35,456 bases of DNA from an uncultured Oscillospiraceae bacterium (GTDB taxonomy: Bacteria > Bacillota > Clostridia > Oscillospirales > Oscillospiraceae), in the NCBI GenBank assembly GCA_944385675.1, contig CALWYD010000120.1, positions 1-35,456 on the forward strand. Direction: 5' to 3'. The notes beneath the pieces were generated by a model. The model did no database searches. It saw only the letters and a list, made by a program, of their open reading frames with translations, and had not been told where the DNA came from. Position 1 is the first letter of the stretch, and every line of letters starts with the position of its first letter. The position numbers were made by a program, and so were the translations under genes. Positions 1 to 6,809 of the stretch are shown piece by piece.

Positions 1-381
1 ATGCAGGGCAAGACCGGCGAGAATCTGCTGACCCTCATCGAGCGCCGTCTGGACAACGTGGTGTACCGTCTGGGCTTTGCCAAGACCCGCCGCGAGGCCC
101 GTCAGCTCACGACCCACGGCCACTTCACCGTCAACGGCCAGCGGGTGGATATCCCCTCCTACCTGGTCAAGTCCGGCGACGTGATCGAGGTGCGGGAGAA
201 GAGCCGCTCCTCTGTGAAGTTTAAGCGCCTGTTGGGCGAGGACGCCCCTGTGGTCAATGTGCCCAAGTGGCTGGACCGCAACAAAAATACCCTCCAGGGC
301 ACCGTCGTTGCCATGCCCACCCGGGATGACATCGACTTCCCCGTGGAAGAGCACCTCATCGTCGAGCTGTACTCTAAGTAA
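1..381 (+). CDS. rpsD: 30S ribosomal protein S4, C-terminal part (5' end outside window)
   Basis: S4 is a primary 16S rRNA-binding protein of the small subunit and nucleates 30S assembly. The 126 residues visible match the C-terminal two thirds of S4: the GKTGENLL and [12 protein letters not shown] segments, then the S4 RNA-binding fold ([17 protein letters not shown], residues about 31-47) and the usual ending in LIVELYSK. Bacterial S4 is about 200 residues and the segment before GKTGENLL is missing, so the ATG at position 1 is almost certainly an internal methionine and the gene continues upstream. It is followed by rpoA after 134 bp, the clostridial rpsD-rpoA-rplQ arrangement. In Bacillus subtilis rpsD lies elsewhere, which supports a clostridial origin. 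Confidence 0.96.
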   Translation: MQGKTGENLLTLIERRLDNVVYRLGFAKTRREARQLTTHGHFTVNGQRVDIPSYLVKSGDVIEVREKSRSSVKFKRLLGEDAPVVNVPKWLDRNKNTLQGTVVAMPTRDDIDFPVEEHLIVELYSK

Positions 382-401
382 CTTGATACGTTTTGCCTGC
401 T

Positions 402-420
402 CCTCCGGCTTGGCCGGAGG
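402..420 (+). other. Hairpin in the rpsD-rpoA spacer
   Basis: CCTCCGGC (402-409) pairs perfectly with GCCGGAGG (413-420) across a 3-base loop. The bases that follow are G-rich with no T tract, so this is not a normal intrinsic terminator. It could be a processing or stability element in the rpsD-rpoA mRNA. I see no clear promoter in the spacer. Confidence 0.4.
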
Positions 421-515
421 GGCGGGCGGCGCAGACTTAGACAACCCTCAAATATTGGTGAGCTGAATTAGGCGGCATGTGCGCGCCGCCGAACAAAGGA
501 GGGTATCCTAGCATT

Positions 516-1466
516 ATGGTAGAAATTGAAAAGCCCCGTATTGAATGTGTGGAAAATCCTGGCGACACCTCCTACGGCAAGTATGTGGTGGAACCCCTGG
601 AGCGGGGCTACGGCACCACCCTGGGCAACTCCCTGCGCCGGATTCTACTGTCCTCTCTGCCGGGTACCGCGGTGACTTCCATTAAGATCGCCGGCGTCCA
701 GCATGAGTTTACTACCATCCCTGGCATTAAAGAGGATGTGACTGAGATCGTCTTAAATGTGAAAGGGATTATTGCCAAACTTTACTCCGAGGGCACAAAG
801 ACGGTCCATATTGAGGCTGCGGGGGAGTGCAAGGTGACTGCCGGGGACATTAAGGCGGACGCCGACGTGGAGATCCTCAACCCCGACCTCCATATTGCCA
901 CTCTGGGTCCTGATGCCACATTGTCCATGGAGCTGACGTTGTCCCACGGCAGAGGCTATGTCTCCGCCGACAAGAATAAGCCTGCCCAGTCTATTATCGG
1001 CCTCATCCCCGTGGACTCTATCTATACCCCCGTGCGCAAGGTCAATTACACTGTGGAGAACACTCGGGTGGGCGACGCCACCGACTACGACAAGCTGACC
1101 CTGGAGGTGTGGACTAACGGCACCATTGACGCCAGGGACGCCGTCAGCCTGGGGGCCCGGATCCTGTGCGACCACTTCACTCTGTTTACTGACCTCTCCG
1201 AGACCATGGGCAACAAGTCCACCGTGGTGGAGAAGGCTGAGACCCAGCGGGACAAGGTGATGGAGATGACCATCGACGACATGGACCTGTCCGTGCGCTC
1301 CTACAACTGCCTGAAGCGGGCCAACATCAACACGGTGGAGGATCTTATTTCCAAGACCGAGGAAGAGATGATGAAGGTGCGCAACCTGGGCCGCAAGTCC
1401 CTGGAAGAGGTTATCAACAAGCTGGCCATGATGGGCCTGTCCCTGGCCAGCGACGACAATAACTAA
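516..1466 (+). CDS. rpoA: DNA-directed RNA polymerase alpha subunit
   Basis: RpoA dimerises to start RNA polymerase assembly, and its C-terminal domain contacts UP elements and activators. I chose the ATG at 516 because AAAGGAGGG lies at 495-503, and [14 protein letters not shown] matches the Firmicute RpoA start. An upstream in-frame ATG at 477 has no such site. The protein is 316 residues, normal for the family. The N-terminal domain carries the assembly motif [17 protein letters not shown] near residue 30. The C-terminal domain after about residue 245 holds [17 protein letters not shown] and [11 protein letters not shown], the DNA- and activator-contacting helices. It is co-oriented with rpsD and rplQ. 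The 318-bp gap to rplQ is longer than usual for this pair. Confidence 0.98.
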   Translation: MVEIEKPRIECVENPGDTSYGKYVVEPLERGYGTTLGNSLRRILLSSLPGTAVTSIKIAGVQHEFTTIPGIKEDVTEIVLNVKGIIAKLYSEGTKTVHIEAAGECKVTAGDIKADADVEILNPDLHIATLGPDATLSMELTLSHGRGYVSADKNKPAQSIIGLIPVDSIYTPVRKVNYTVENTRVGDATDYDKLTLEVWTNGTIDARDAVSLGARILCDHFTLFTDLSETMGNKSTVVEKAETQRDKVMEMTIDDMDLSVRSYNCLKRANINTVEDLISKTEEEMMKVRNLGRKSLEEVINKLAMMGLSLASDDNN

Positions 1467-1784
1467 AAGAAGCGCCGGCTCCCGGAGCAGGAGAGCTAAG
1501 ACCGGAGCGGATGCCGGCAAACCAAGAAGGGCCGAAGGCCCGGCTGTTTGCCGGCGAAGTCGAAGATCTTAGCGACCCGGCCGCACAGGGACAGAGGCGT
1601 GACAACGAGAAGCGCCCAATCCCCCGGCGCTCGGCGCTTCTGAGGGGCAGCGAGGAAGGTATGTAACGTTCCGCTTCCCGTGCGGCTCTAAGGCCGTCCC
1701 GTAAGGGTGTCCCCGGCTCCCCAGGGAGCCAAATGAACGAATTTGAATGAGATCTCGCCACGCGAGGTCGAAGGAGTGTTTTAT
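1467..1784 (+). other. Hairpin-rich rpoA-rplQ intergenic region
   Basis: These 318 bases show no convincing gene on either strand but are full of inverted repeats. GCCGGCAAAC (1513-1522) pairs with GTTTGCCGGC (1546-1555), enclosing GGGCC/GGCCC (1529-1533, 1537-1541). AGAAGCGCC (1608-1616) pairs with GGCGCTTCT (1633-1641). GGCTCC (1715-1720) pairs with GGAGCC (1725-1730). GATCTCGC (1751-1758) pairs with GCGAGGTC (1762-1769, one G-T pair) immediately before the rplQ ribosome binding site at 1771-1776. None is followed by a T run, so they are not terminators. The segment may be a structured leader for rplQ, RNA processing sites, or an inserted palindromic repeat. Confidence 0.5.
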
Positions 1785-2129
1785 ATGTCTCTGAAGAACC
1801 GTAAGCTGGGCCGCAGCAGCGATCAGCGCCGGGCTATGCTCCGCGCCATGGTTACCTACCTGCTGGAAAACGGCCAGATTAAGACTACCGTCACCCGGGC
1901 CAAGGAAGTCGCTCCCGTGGCCGAGAAGATGATTACCCTGGCCAAGGACAACACCCTGGCCTCCTACCGCCAGGCTTTGAGCTTCATTACCAAGGAGGAC
2001 GTGGCCAACAAGCTCTTCAAGGAGATTGGCCCCAAGTATGCCAGCCGGAACGGCGGCTACACCCGTATCGTCCGCATTGGTCCCCGCCGCGGTGACGCCG
2101 CTGAGATGGCCATCATCCAGCTGGTGTAA
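1785..2129 (+). CDS. rplQ: 50S ribosomal protein L17
   Basis: L17 is a large-subunit protein near the exit-tunnel rim. The start is ATG 1785, eight bases after AAGGAG (1771-1776). It gives [20 protein letters not shown], the standard L17 opening, whereas the upstream in-frame ATG at 1743 adds 14 unrelated residues. The 114-residue length is typical. Conserved segments include TTVTRAKE, the GGYTRI motif near residue 94, and [14 protein letters not shown] at the C terminus. It is the last gene of the ribosomal protein operon and is followed by a strong terminator. Its last 13 codons (stop included) and that terminator recur at 2439-2564. Confidence 0.98.
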   Translation: MSLKNRKLGRSSDQRRAMLRAMVTYLLENGQIKTTVTRAKEVAPVAEKMITLAKDNTLASYRQALSFITKEDVANKLFKEIGPKYASRNGGYTRIVRIGPRRGDAAEMAIIQLV

Positions 2130-2216
2130 TTGAACGACAGGAAAGTCTGCAAACGGCAAAGTGAAGCACCCGCCCCAATGGGGCGGGTGCTTTTTTACGG
2201 CGGCGCCGCGGCGGGG
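2091..2216 (+). repeat. Direct repeat copy 1: rplQ 3' end plus terminator
   Basis: This 126-bp segment covers the last 13 rplQ codons (including the stop), the terminator and a GGCGGCGCCGCGGC tail. It recurs at 2439-2564 with no indels and only four mismatches by eye, so the copies are about 97 percent identical at an offset of 348 bp. Confidence 0.93.
2164..2196 (+). terminator. Intrinsic terminator of the rpsD-rpoA-rplQ operon
   Basis: AAGCACCCGCCCC (2164-2176) pairs with GGGGCGGGTGCTT (2180-2192) around a 3-base loop, and six T (2191-2196) follow. This is a textbook Rho-independent terminator 35 bp after the rplQ stop. Confidence 0.95.
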
Positions 2217-2227
2217 TGAGGCGGGGT

Positions 2228-2323
2228 CCCCGGAAAAACCCGGAGGGCTTTTCCGGGGAGAGGAGGAGCGGCGGAATGAGTGAGGCCTGCCCGGAAGGGC
2301 AGGACGAGGGATGTGGAGCCCGC
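2228..2323 (+). repeat. Structured intergenic repeat, copy A
   Basis: A 96-bp element repeated 107 bp downstream without indels. It opens with a stem CCCCGGAAAA (2228-2237)/TTTTCCGGGG (2249-2258). A conserved single-stranded-looking stretch follows (GAGGAGCGGCGGAATGAG, about 2261-2280), then a second hairpin CCTGCCC-ggaa-GGGCAGG (2286-2303), and the conserved ending GACGAGGGAT with TGGAGCCCGC. The stem of the second hairpin differs completely from copy B but still pairs. I see no ORF of coding character here. Confidence 0.8.
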
Positions 2324-2334
2324 AGGGAAGGGGC

Positions 2335-2430
2335 CCCCGGGAAAGCCCGGAGGGCTTTTCTGGGGAGAGGAGGAGCGGCGGAATGAGCGAGGCCCCGCGC
2401 CTGCGCGGGGACGAGGGATATGGAGCCCGC
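2335..2430 (+). repeat. Structured intergenic repeat, copy B
   Basis: Second copy of the element at 2228-2323. The first stem is CCCCGGGAAA/TTTTCTGGGG (2335-2344/2356-2365), which keeps pairing by using two G-T pairs. The second hairpin is CCCCGCG-cctg-CGCGGGG (2393-2410), a different sequence with the same stem and loop length as in copy A. Flanking blocks GAGGAGCGGCGGAATGAG and TGGAGCCCGC are conserved. It runs almost directly into the duplicated rplQ tail. Confidence 0.8.
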
Positions 2431-2438
2431 GACGACGA

Positions 2439-2564
2439 GGTGACGCTGCCGAGATGGCCATCATCCAGCTGGTGTAATTGAACGGCAGGAAAGTCTGCAA
2501 ACGGGAAAGTGAAGCACCCGCCCCAATGGGGCGGGTGCTTTTTTACGGCGGCGCCGCGGCGGGG
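2439..2564 (+). pseudogene. Duplicated rplQ tail plus terminator (gene fragment)
   Basis: This is copy 2 of the direct repeat at 2091-2216. In frame it reads [12 protein letters not shown] and stop, identical to the L17 C terminus, and is followed by a second copy of the terminator. The upstream part of rplQ is absent, so it is a fragment and not a second gene. Two of the four differences fall in the coding part and are silent. Either the duplication is recent or the tail is under constraint or conversion. Confidence 0.9.
2512..2544 (+). terminator. Second copy of the rplQ terminator
   Basis: Same 13-bp stem, 3-base loop and T6 tract as at 2164-2196, shifted by 348 bp. It would act as a backup stop for read-through from the ribosomal operon. 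Confidence 0.9.
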
Positions 2565-2731
2565 AGAGGAGGGGAGAGGAGGGGGAATGAATGGACTGTT
2601 TCTCCCTGGGCAGAGCAGAAAAAATAAAACCCGGGACGGGAAGGAAAAGGAAGAGGCAGGCCCCGGTTATTAATCAGCGGAAGTAGCGCTGGAAGCTGCC
2701 TGCTTTAGGCGTGTGGGTTAGGCACAGGGAC

Positions 2732-2760
2732 TTTTATTTTAGGAAAAAATTTGCTATAAT
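2732..2760 (+). promoter_or_regulatory. Extended -10 promoter upstream of the acyltransferase
   Basis: TGCTATAAT at 2752-2760 is a perfect -10 (TATAAT 2755-2760) with the TGn extension. The -35 region 17 bp upstream is poor (TTTTAT, 2732-2737), as often seen with extended -10 promoters. Between the second terminator (ends 2544) and this point I see only G-rich sequence without a gene. Confidence 0.65.
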
Positions 2761-2811
2761 TCAAAGAAGAACAGGCCCCGGCGCTGTGCCCGGGGCGAGG
2801 GGGGGACGACC

Positions 2812-3837
2812 ATGGCCCAGCTGGACAATCAGAGGCTCAACCTGTTTAAATGCGTGGCCGTGTACGGCATTCTCTTCTCCCATGTCCCCTTTCCCGGGGA
2901 GGCGGGCTGGGCCTGGTGCGCCCTGAGCAAATTTGGGGTACCCCTGTTTTTCCTCACCGCCGGCTACTTCAGCTGGGACGCGGAGACGGCGGTGCTGCGG
3001 CGGCGGGCGGCCAAGACTGCTCTGCGGCTGCTGGCTGTCACCGCCGCCTTAGTGGTGCTGGGCTGCGTTATGGCCGGACATCAGGGCCAGACGGTGTTAG
3101 AGTACCTGCAGGGGAGAATGAACCCCTTCTTTCTCAAGGAAATTCTCCTCTATCAGCTTCTCCCGCTGCCCTGCTCCTGGCCCATGTGGTACCTGGCTGC
3201 CCAGCTGATTTTGTACCTGATATGGTGGGCCATGACCTGGGCCGCCCGGCGGCTGGGCAGGAAACTGCCCTATGATAACCTGGCCCTGTTGGCCATAGCG
3301 CTGCTGATTGTCCACCTGTCCCTGGTGGAGTGGAAAGTGCTGGGGGGCGGCACAGCTCTGGAGAGCAAATTCGTGCGCAACGCCTGGCTCCAGGGCTTCC
3401 CCTTCTTTGCCCTGGGGGCTTGGATGGGGGAGCATCGGGCAACGATTCGGAGCCTGCCTACGGCGCCGCTATGGGTGGGGCTGCCCCTGGCCCTGGGGCT
3501 GGCCTACGTGGAGTACGCCCGGGTGGGAGTGGTGGACGTGTTTTTGGGTACTACCTTTACTGCCCTGCTGCTTATGGCCCTGGCCCTGGCCCGGCCCCAG
3601 GTGAAAAGTCCCCTTCTGCGGCGCACCGTCTGCTTCTGCGGCGCCCACCTGACCTTCTATATCTATGTGCTCCACGTCCCACTCTACGGTATCGTCCAGG
3701 AGTGGCAGGGGGAGTGGGCCCCCTTCGCCTGGCTGATGGGACACCCCGTGCTGGTGCCCATAGCTGTGGCCGCAACCTCCACCGCCCTGGCAGCAGGGGC
3801 CTGGACCCTGTCCCAGGCAGTACGGCAAAGAACATGA
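2812..3837 (+). CDS. Acyltransferase family 3 membrane protein
   Basis: Family 3 acyltransferases are multi-pass membrane enzymes that O-acylate cell-surface sugars, peptidoglycan or other carriers. The 341-residue protein has about ten hydrophobic segments. It starts with the family pattern NQRLNLFKCVAVYGILFSH (conserved Arg near residue 8 and His near residue 24). GVPLFFLTAGYF near residue 43 and HLTFYIYVLHVPLYGIV near residue 285 are also typical. The start at 2812 follows a G-rich site (GAGGGGGG). The substrate cannot be told from sequence. The stop overlaps the ribosome binding site of the amidohydrolase gene, so the two are probably co-transcribed. Confidence 0.85.
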   Translation: MAQLDNQRLNLFKCVAVYGILFSHVPFPGEAGWAWCALSKFGVPLFFLTAGYFSWDAETAVLRRRAAKTALRLLAVTAALVVLGCVMAGHQGQTVLEYLQGRMNPFFLKEILLYQLLPLPCSWPMWYLAAQLILYLIWWAMTWAARRLGRKLPYDNLALLAIALLIVHLSLVEWKVLGGGTALESKFVRNAWLQGFPFFALGAWMGEHRATIRSLPTAPLWVGLPLALGLAYVEYARVGVVDVFLGTTFTALLLMALALARPQVKSPLLRRTVCFCGAHLTFYIYVLHVPLYGIVQEWQGEWAPFAWLMGHPVLVPIAVAATSTALAAGAWTLSQAVRQRT

Positions 3838-3851
3838 AGGAGAGAACCACA

Positions 3852-4673
3852 ATGAAAATCATTGACGCCCATCTGCACCTGTTCCCCCCCTCCCCCCGCA
3901 CCGAAAAAATGGCAGGTCAGGTGGGCCATGAAAACAGCACCGGCCATCTCAGGCAGGTGTACGGAGAGCTGGGCATTGTCCACGGGGTGGTGATGGGCAA
4001 CCACAGCCTGGAGACGGGCTACCACAGCTACCCCTCCGACCTGTTTCACTACTGCGTGGGGCTGGACAGCTCCCTGCTGGAGGGGGGCGCGCGGCAAATT
4101 GACGATCTCCCCGACCGGGTAGAGGAGCATTTGAAGCGGGAGAACTGCTGCGGGGTGAAGCTCTACCCCGGCTACAACCGTATCTGGCTGTCTGACCCCA
4201 TGTATGAACCCCTCTACCAGCTGGCCGCCCGGTACGACAAGCCGGTGGCGGTTCACATGGGGCTGACCGCCTTTCCCCGGGCCCACTTGAAGTACAGCCA
4301 CCCTCTGGTGCTGGACGAGACGGCTGCCGACCACCCCAAGACCCGCTTTGTCATGTGCCACTTCGGAAACCCCTTTCTGGAGAGCGCGGCGGCGGTGGTG
4401 GAGAAGAACCCCAACGTGGCCGCCGACCTGTCGGGGCTGCTGGAGGGACGGGTGGATCTGGAGCGCTATTTCCGGGAACAGGCGGGGTACGTCTCCCTGC
4501 TGCGCACCTGGCTGACCGCCATCGAGCAGTGGGACGACATCCTGTACGGCACTGACTGGCCCATTGTCAACCTGGGGGAGTACATCCAGTTTGTCAAGGG
4601 GCTTGTGCCCCAGGCGCACTGGGAGCAGGTATTCTTTCAAAATGCCAACCGAATATATGGCCTGGATCTATGA
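3852..4673 (+). CDS. Amidohydrolase-2 family metal-dependent hydrolase
   Basis: The 273-residue protein fits the amidohydrolase-2 (PF04909-like) TIM barrel, which includes decarboxylases and hydrolases of ring or carboxylate substrates. Metal-binding signatures visible are DAHLH at residues 5-9, KLYPGY near 98, VAVHMG near 135, FVMCHFG near 165 and LYGTDWP near 235, where the Asp would complete the site. The start is ATG 3852, which follows AAGGAGAG (3837-3844). A much longer open frame extends upstream, but it overlaps the acyltransferase in another frame and is not real. The gene is 14 bp after the acyltransferase stop. The substrate is unknown. Confidence 0.88.
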   Translation: MKIIDAHLHLFPPSPRTEKMAGQVGHENSTGHLRQVYGELGIVHGVVMGNHSLETGYHSYPSDLFHYCVGLDSSLLEGGARQIDDLPDRVEEHLKRENCCGVKLYPGYNRIWLSDPMYEPLYQLAARYDKPVAVHMGLTAFPRAHLKYSHPLVLDETAADHPKTRFVMCHFGNPFLESAAAVVEKNPNVAADLSGLLEGRVDLERYFREQAGYVSLLRTWLTAIEQWDDILYGTDWPIVNLGEYIQFVKGLVPQAHWEQVFFQNANRIYGLDL

Positions 4674-4675
4674 AA

Positions 4676-4720
4676 GCAGGAGGTTCCCCGGAATATTTCC
4701 CGGGGAACCTCCTGCCTTTT
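4676..4720 (+). terminator. Intrinsic terminator after the amidohydrolase
   Basis: A 16-bp perfect stem, GCAGGAGGTTCCCCGG (4676-4691) with its complement at 4700-4715, has an 8-base loop and is followed by CTTTT. It lies between convergent genes and abuts the stop of the aldehyde dehydrogenase. The minus strand lacks a good T run. Confidence 0.9.
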
Positions 4721-6089
4721 ATTTCAGTACACGGCGGACCATCTTCATTTTTTCCGGCGTATAGGGAGGATACCGCAGGGGGAAATCCACCCGGGAGGAG
4801 GAGTAGAGCACTCCCTTCACGTGGGAAAAGGTGTCAAAGCTGTATTTGCCGTGGTAGCGGCCCATGCCGCTGTTCCCCACCCCGCCGAAGGGCAGATGGG
4901 GGTTGGTGAGGTGGAGAATGGTGTCGTTAACGCAGCCGCCCCCAAAGGGGACGCGCTCCACAAACCGCCGCCGGACGGCCCGGTCCTCTGAGAAAAGATA
5001 CAGGGCCAGAGGCCGGGGGCGATCCAGGATAAAGTCCTCCGCCTCCTCCATGTGGTCCAAGGGCAGAACCGGAAGCACCGGGCCAAAAATCTCCTCCCCC
5101 ATTACCGGGTCCTCTGGGGACACGTTGTCCAGAATGGTGGGCTGGATGCGCAGGCTGTCCGGGTTGCTGCCGCCCCCGAAGACCACCTTGTCCCGGTCAA
5201 TAAGGGAGCAGACCCGCTGGAAGTGCTTCTGGTTTATCATGTGGACATAGCCCTGGTTGTCCAGAGGCTCCCGGCCGTAGAGCCGGGTAACCCAGTGTTC
5301 CACCCGCTCCAGGAGGGCGTCCTTCACCTGCCGCTGTACGAGCAGATAGTCGGGGGCCACGCAGGTCTGGCCGCAGTTGAGCAGCTTCCCAAAAACAATG
5401 CGCCGGGCGGCCAGATCCAGCCGGGCAGTGGCGTCCACCACGCAGGGGCTCTTCCCTCCCAGCTCCAGGGTGACCGGGGTGAGGTATTTGGATGCCTTCT
5501 CCATAACCAGCTTGCCCACCTCTACCCCGCCGGTAAAGAAAATATAGTCAAAGTGCTGCTCCAGCAGAGCCTGGTTTTCTGCCCGGCCCCCCTCCACCAC
5601 GGCTACGTGCTCCGGGGAAAAACAGGAGGAAAGCAACTCCCCCAGGGCTGCCGAGGTGGCAGGAGCATAGGCGGAGGGCTTTAAAATACAGCAGTTTCCC
5701 GCCGCAATGGCCCCAATCACCGGCTCCAGGGATAGGAGTATGGGGTAATTCCAGGGGGACATGACCAGGGACACCCCATAGGGCCGCGGCAGGACGGCAC
5801 TTTTCCCGGGAAACAGGGACATGGGTGTGGGCACCCGACGCTCCCTGGCCCACCGGGGCAGATGCTTGGACACATAGTCCAGCTCTGAAAGGGTCAGTCC
5901 CACTTCGCACAGGTAGCCCTCCCCCGGGGACTTGCCCAGATCTGCCTGCAGAGCACCCAGGAGAGCCCCTTCCCGGGCTGCCATGGCCTCCTTGAGGGCA
6001 GACAGTGCCTTCCGGCGGAAGGATATGTCTAAAGTGGCTCCGGTGCGGAAATAAGCCCGCTGAGTGGAAACAAGGGCCTGAAGATCCAT
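4719..6089 (-). CDS. Aldehyde dehydrogenase, class 3 type
   Basis: NAD(P)-dependent enzyme oxidising aldehydes to acids, with no hydrophobic membrane tail. The 456-residue length fits the short class 3/fatty aldehyde group, against about 490 for classes 1 and 2. Visible catalytic elements are SPWNYP (111-116), KPSA with cofactor Lys137, FFTGG (184-188), the general base Glu209 in LELGGKSP, and the nucleophile Cys243 in NCGQTC. EEIFGPVLPV and the C-terminal NPHLPFGGVGNSGMG are also family hallmarks. The start follows AAAGGAGAC. It is divergent from a marR-MATE pair, so aldehyde stress may link them, but this is only an inference from position. Confidence 0.93.
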   Translation of the reverse strand: MDLQALVSTQRAYFRTGATLDISFRRKALSALKEAMAAREGALLGALQADLGKSPGEGYLCEVGLTLSELDYVSKHLPRWARERRVPTPMSLFPGKSAVLPRPYGVSLVMSPWNYPILLSLEPVIGAIAAGNCCILKPSAYAPATSAALGELLSSCFSPEHVAVVEGGRAENQALLEQHFDYIFFTGGVEVGKLVMEKASKYLTPVTLELGGKSPCVVDATARLDLAARRIVFGKLLNCGQTCVAPDYLLVQRQVKDALLERVEHWVTRLYGREPLDNQGYVHMINQKHFQRVCSLIDRDKVVFGGGSNPDSLRIQPTILDNVSPEDPVMGEEIFGPVLPVLPLDHMEEAEDFILDRPRPLALYLFSEDRAVRRRFVERVPFGGGCVNDTILHLTNPHLPFGGVGNSGMGRYHGKYSFDTFSHVKGVLYSSSRVDFPLRYPPYTPEKMKMVRRVLK

Positions 6090-6255
6090 AAAAGTCTCCT
6101 TTCAGGAATGACATGTACGGGATAAAAGGTGCCTCAGGTTCAAATACGGACGGCCGGAACCAATGGGAGGGAAAACAAATTCCCCCTCCATGTGCTTTCT
6201 CCGTAGTACGTGGGCGGAGAGACTGAGTGGCACGCCCTGGCCCAGAGGCTTTTTT

Positions 6256-6284
6256 ATTATACCCTGTTTTCCCGCTCCGCGCCA
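6256..6284 (-). promoter_or_regulatory. Candidate promoter for the aldehyde dehydrogenase
   Basis: On the minus strand GGGTATAAT gives a perfect -10 (6256-6261). The -35 region 17 bp away (TGGCGC, 6279-6284) is weak. The resulting leader is about 160 nt and contains a long imperfect hairpin around 6160-6195 (ATGGAGGG... pairing with ...CTCCCAT). Confidence 0.5.
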
Positions 6285-6314
6285 TAAAAAGGGGGAATTT
6301 TAACGTCTCCCACG

Positions 6315-6365
6315 TAGACAGAAGAACATAATTGTTGTAAAATACAACTGTTGAGTTTGACAACA
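6315..6365 (+). promoter_or_regulatory. marR promoter with overlapping palindromic operator
   Basis: TAGACA (6315-6320), a 17-bp spacer and TAAAAT (6338-6343) form a sigma-A promoter. The -10 lies inside a perfect inverted repeat GTTGTA-AAA-TACAAC (6334-6348). A second inverted repeat TGTTG-N7-CAACA follows at 6349-6365, ending at the ribosome binding site. Binding by the MarR protein would block the promoter, the usual autorepression arrangement of this family. Confidence 0.75.
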
Positions 6366-6380
6366 AAGGAGGCAGGAGCC

Positions 6381-6809
6381 ATGGAGAACCGGGTGGAAGT
6401 TTTTCGCCGGGTGGAGCGGCAGTGTCTGCGGGATCGCCTGGGGGCCCTGGGCCTGCAGACCATGGATGGAATGGTGCTGCGGCTGCTGGAGCGGGAGGGC
6501 CGTCTGCGCCAGGAGGATATTGCCCACCGGGCCGTTCTGGACAAGGGGGCAGTGGCCCGATCTCTGGCCCGGCTGGAGGCCAGGGGGCTGGTGGAGCGGA
6601 CAGTGCCCAGCCGCTGCCGCCGGGAGAAGATGGTCACCCTCACTCCGGCGGGAGAGGACGCCGCCAAGGAAATTGAGACAGTACTGCAGGAGTGGCAACA
6701 GGTGTGCTATCGGGGCTTCTCCCTGGAGGAGCGGCAGACCTATGAGGCCTTTTTAACCCGAATTATTGGGAATGTGCTGCAGTTTAAAGAGGAGGAACAA
6801 GATGGTTAA
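6381..6809 (+). CDS. MarR family transcriptional regulator
   Basis: MarR proteins are dimeric winged-helix repressors released by phenolic compounds, drugs or oxidation. The start is ATG 6381 after AAAGGAGG (6365-6372), giving 142 residues. The winged helix spans about residues 25-95: RLRQEDIAHRAVLDKGAVARSLARLEARGLVERTV is recognition helix plus start of the wing, and REKMVTLTPAGED is the wing and return strand. The flanking helices would make the dimer interface. The stop overlaps the MATE start by 8 bp, so the pair is translationally coupled. It probably represses its own operon through the palindromes just upstream. Confidence 0.92.
   Translation: MENRVEVFRRVERQCLRDRLGALGLQTMDGMVLRLLEREGRLRQEDIAHRAVLDKGAVARSLARLEARGLVERTVPSRCRREKMVTLTPAGEDAAKEIETVLQEWQQVCYRGFSLEERQTYEAFLTRIIGNVLQFKEEEQDG

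Noticed and set aside
753..1520. 255-codon minus-strand frame opposite rpoA
   Set aside because: Antisense shadow of a certain gene, with typical His/Val/Gly-rich mirrored composition.
2280..2477. 65-codon frame ending in [12 protein letters not shown]
   Set aside because: Only the last 12 residues are the duplicated L17 tail. The rest reads through the hairpin repeat and has no start signal.
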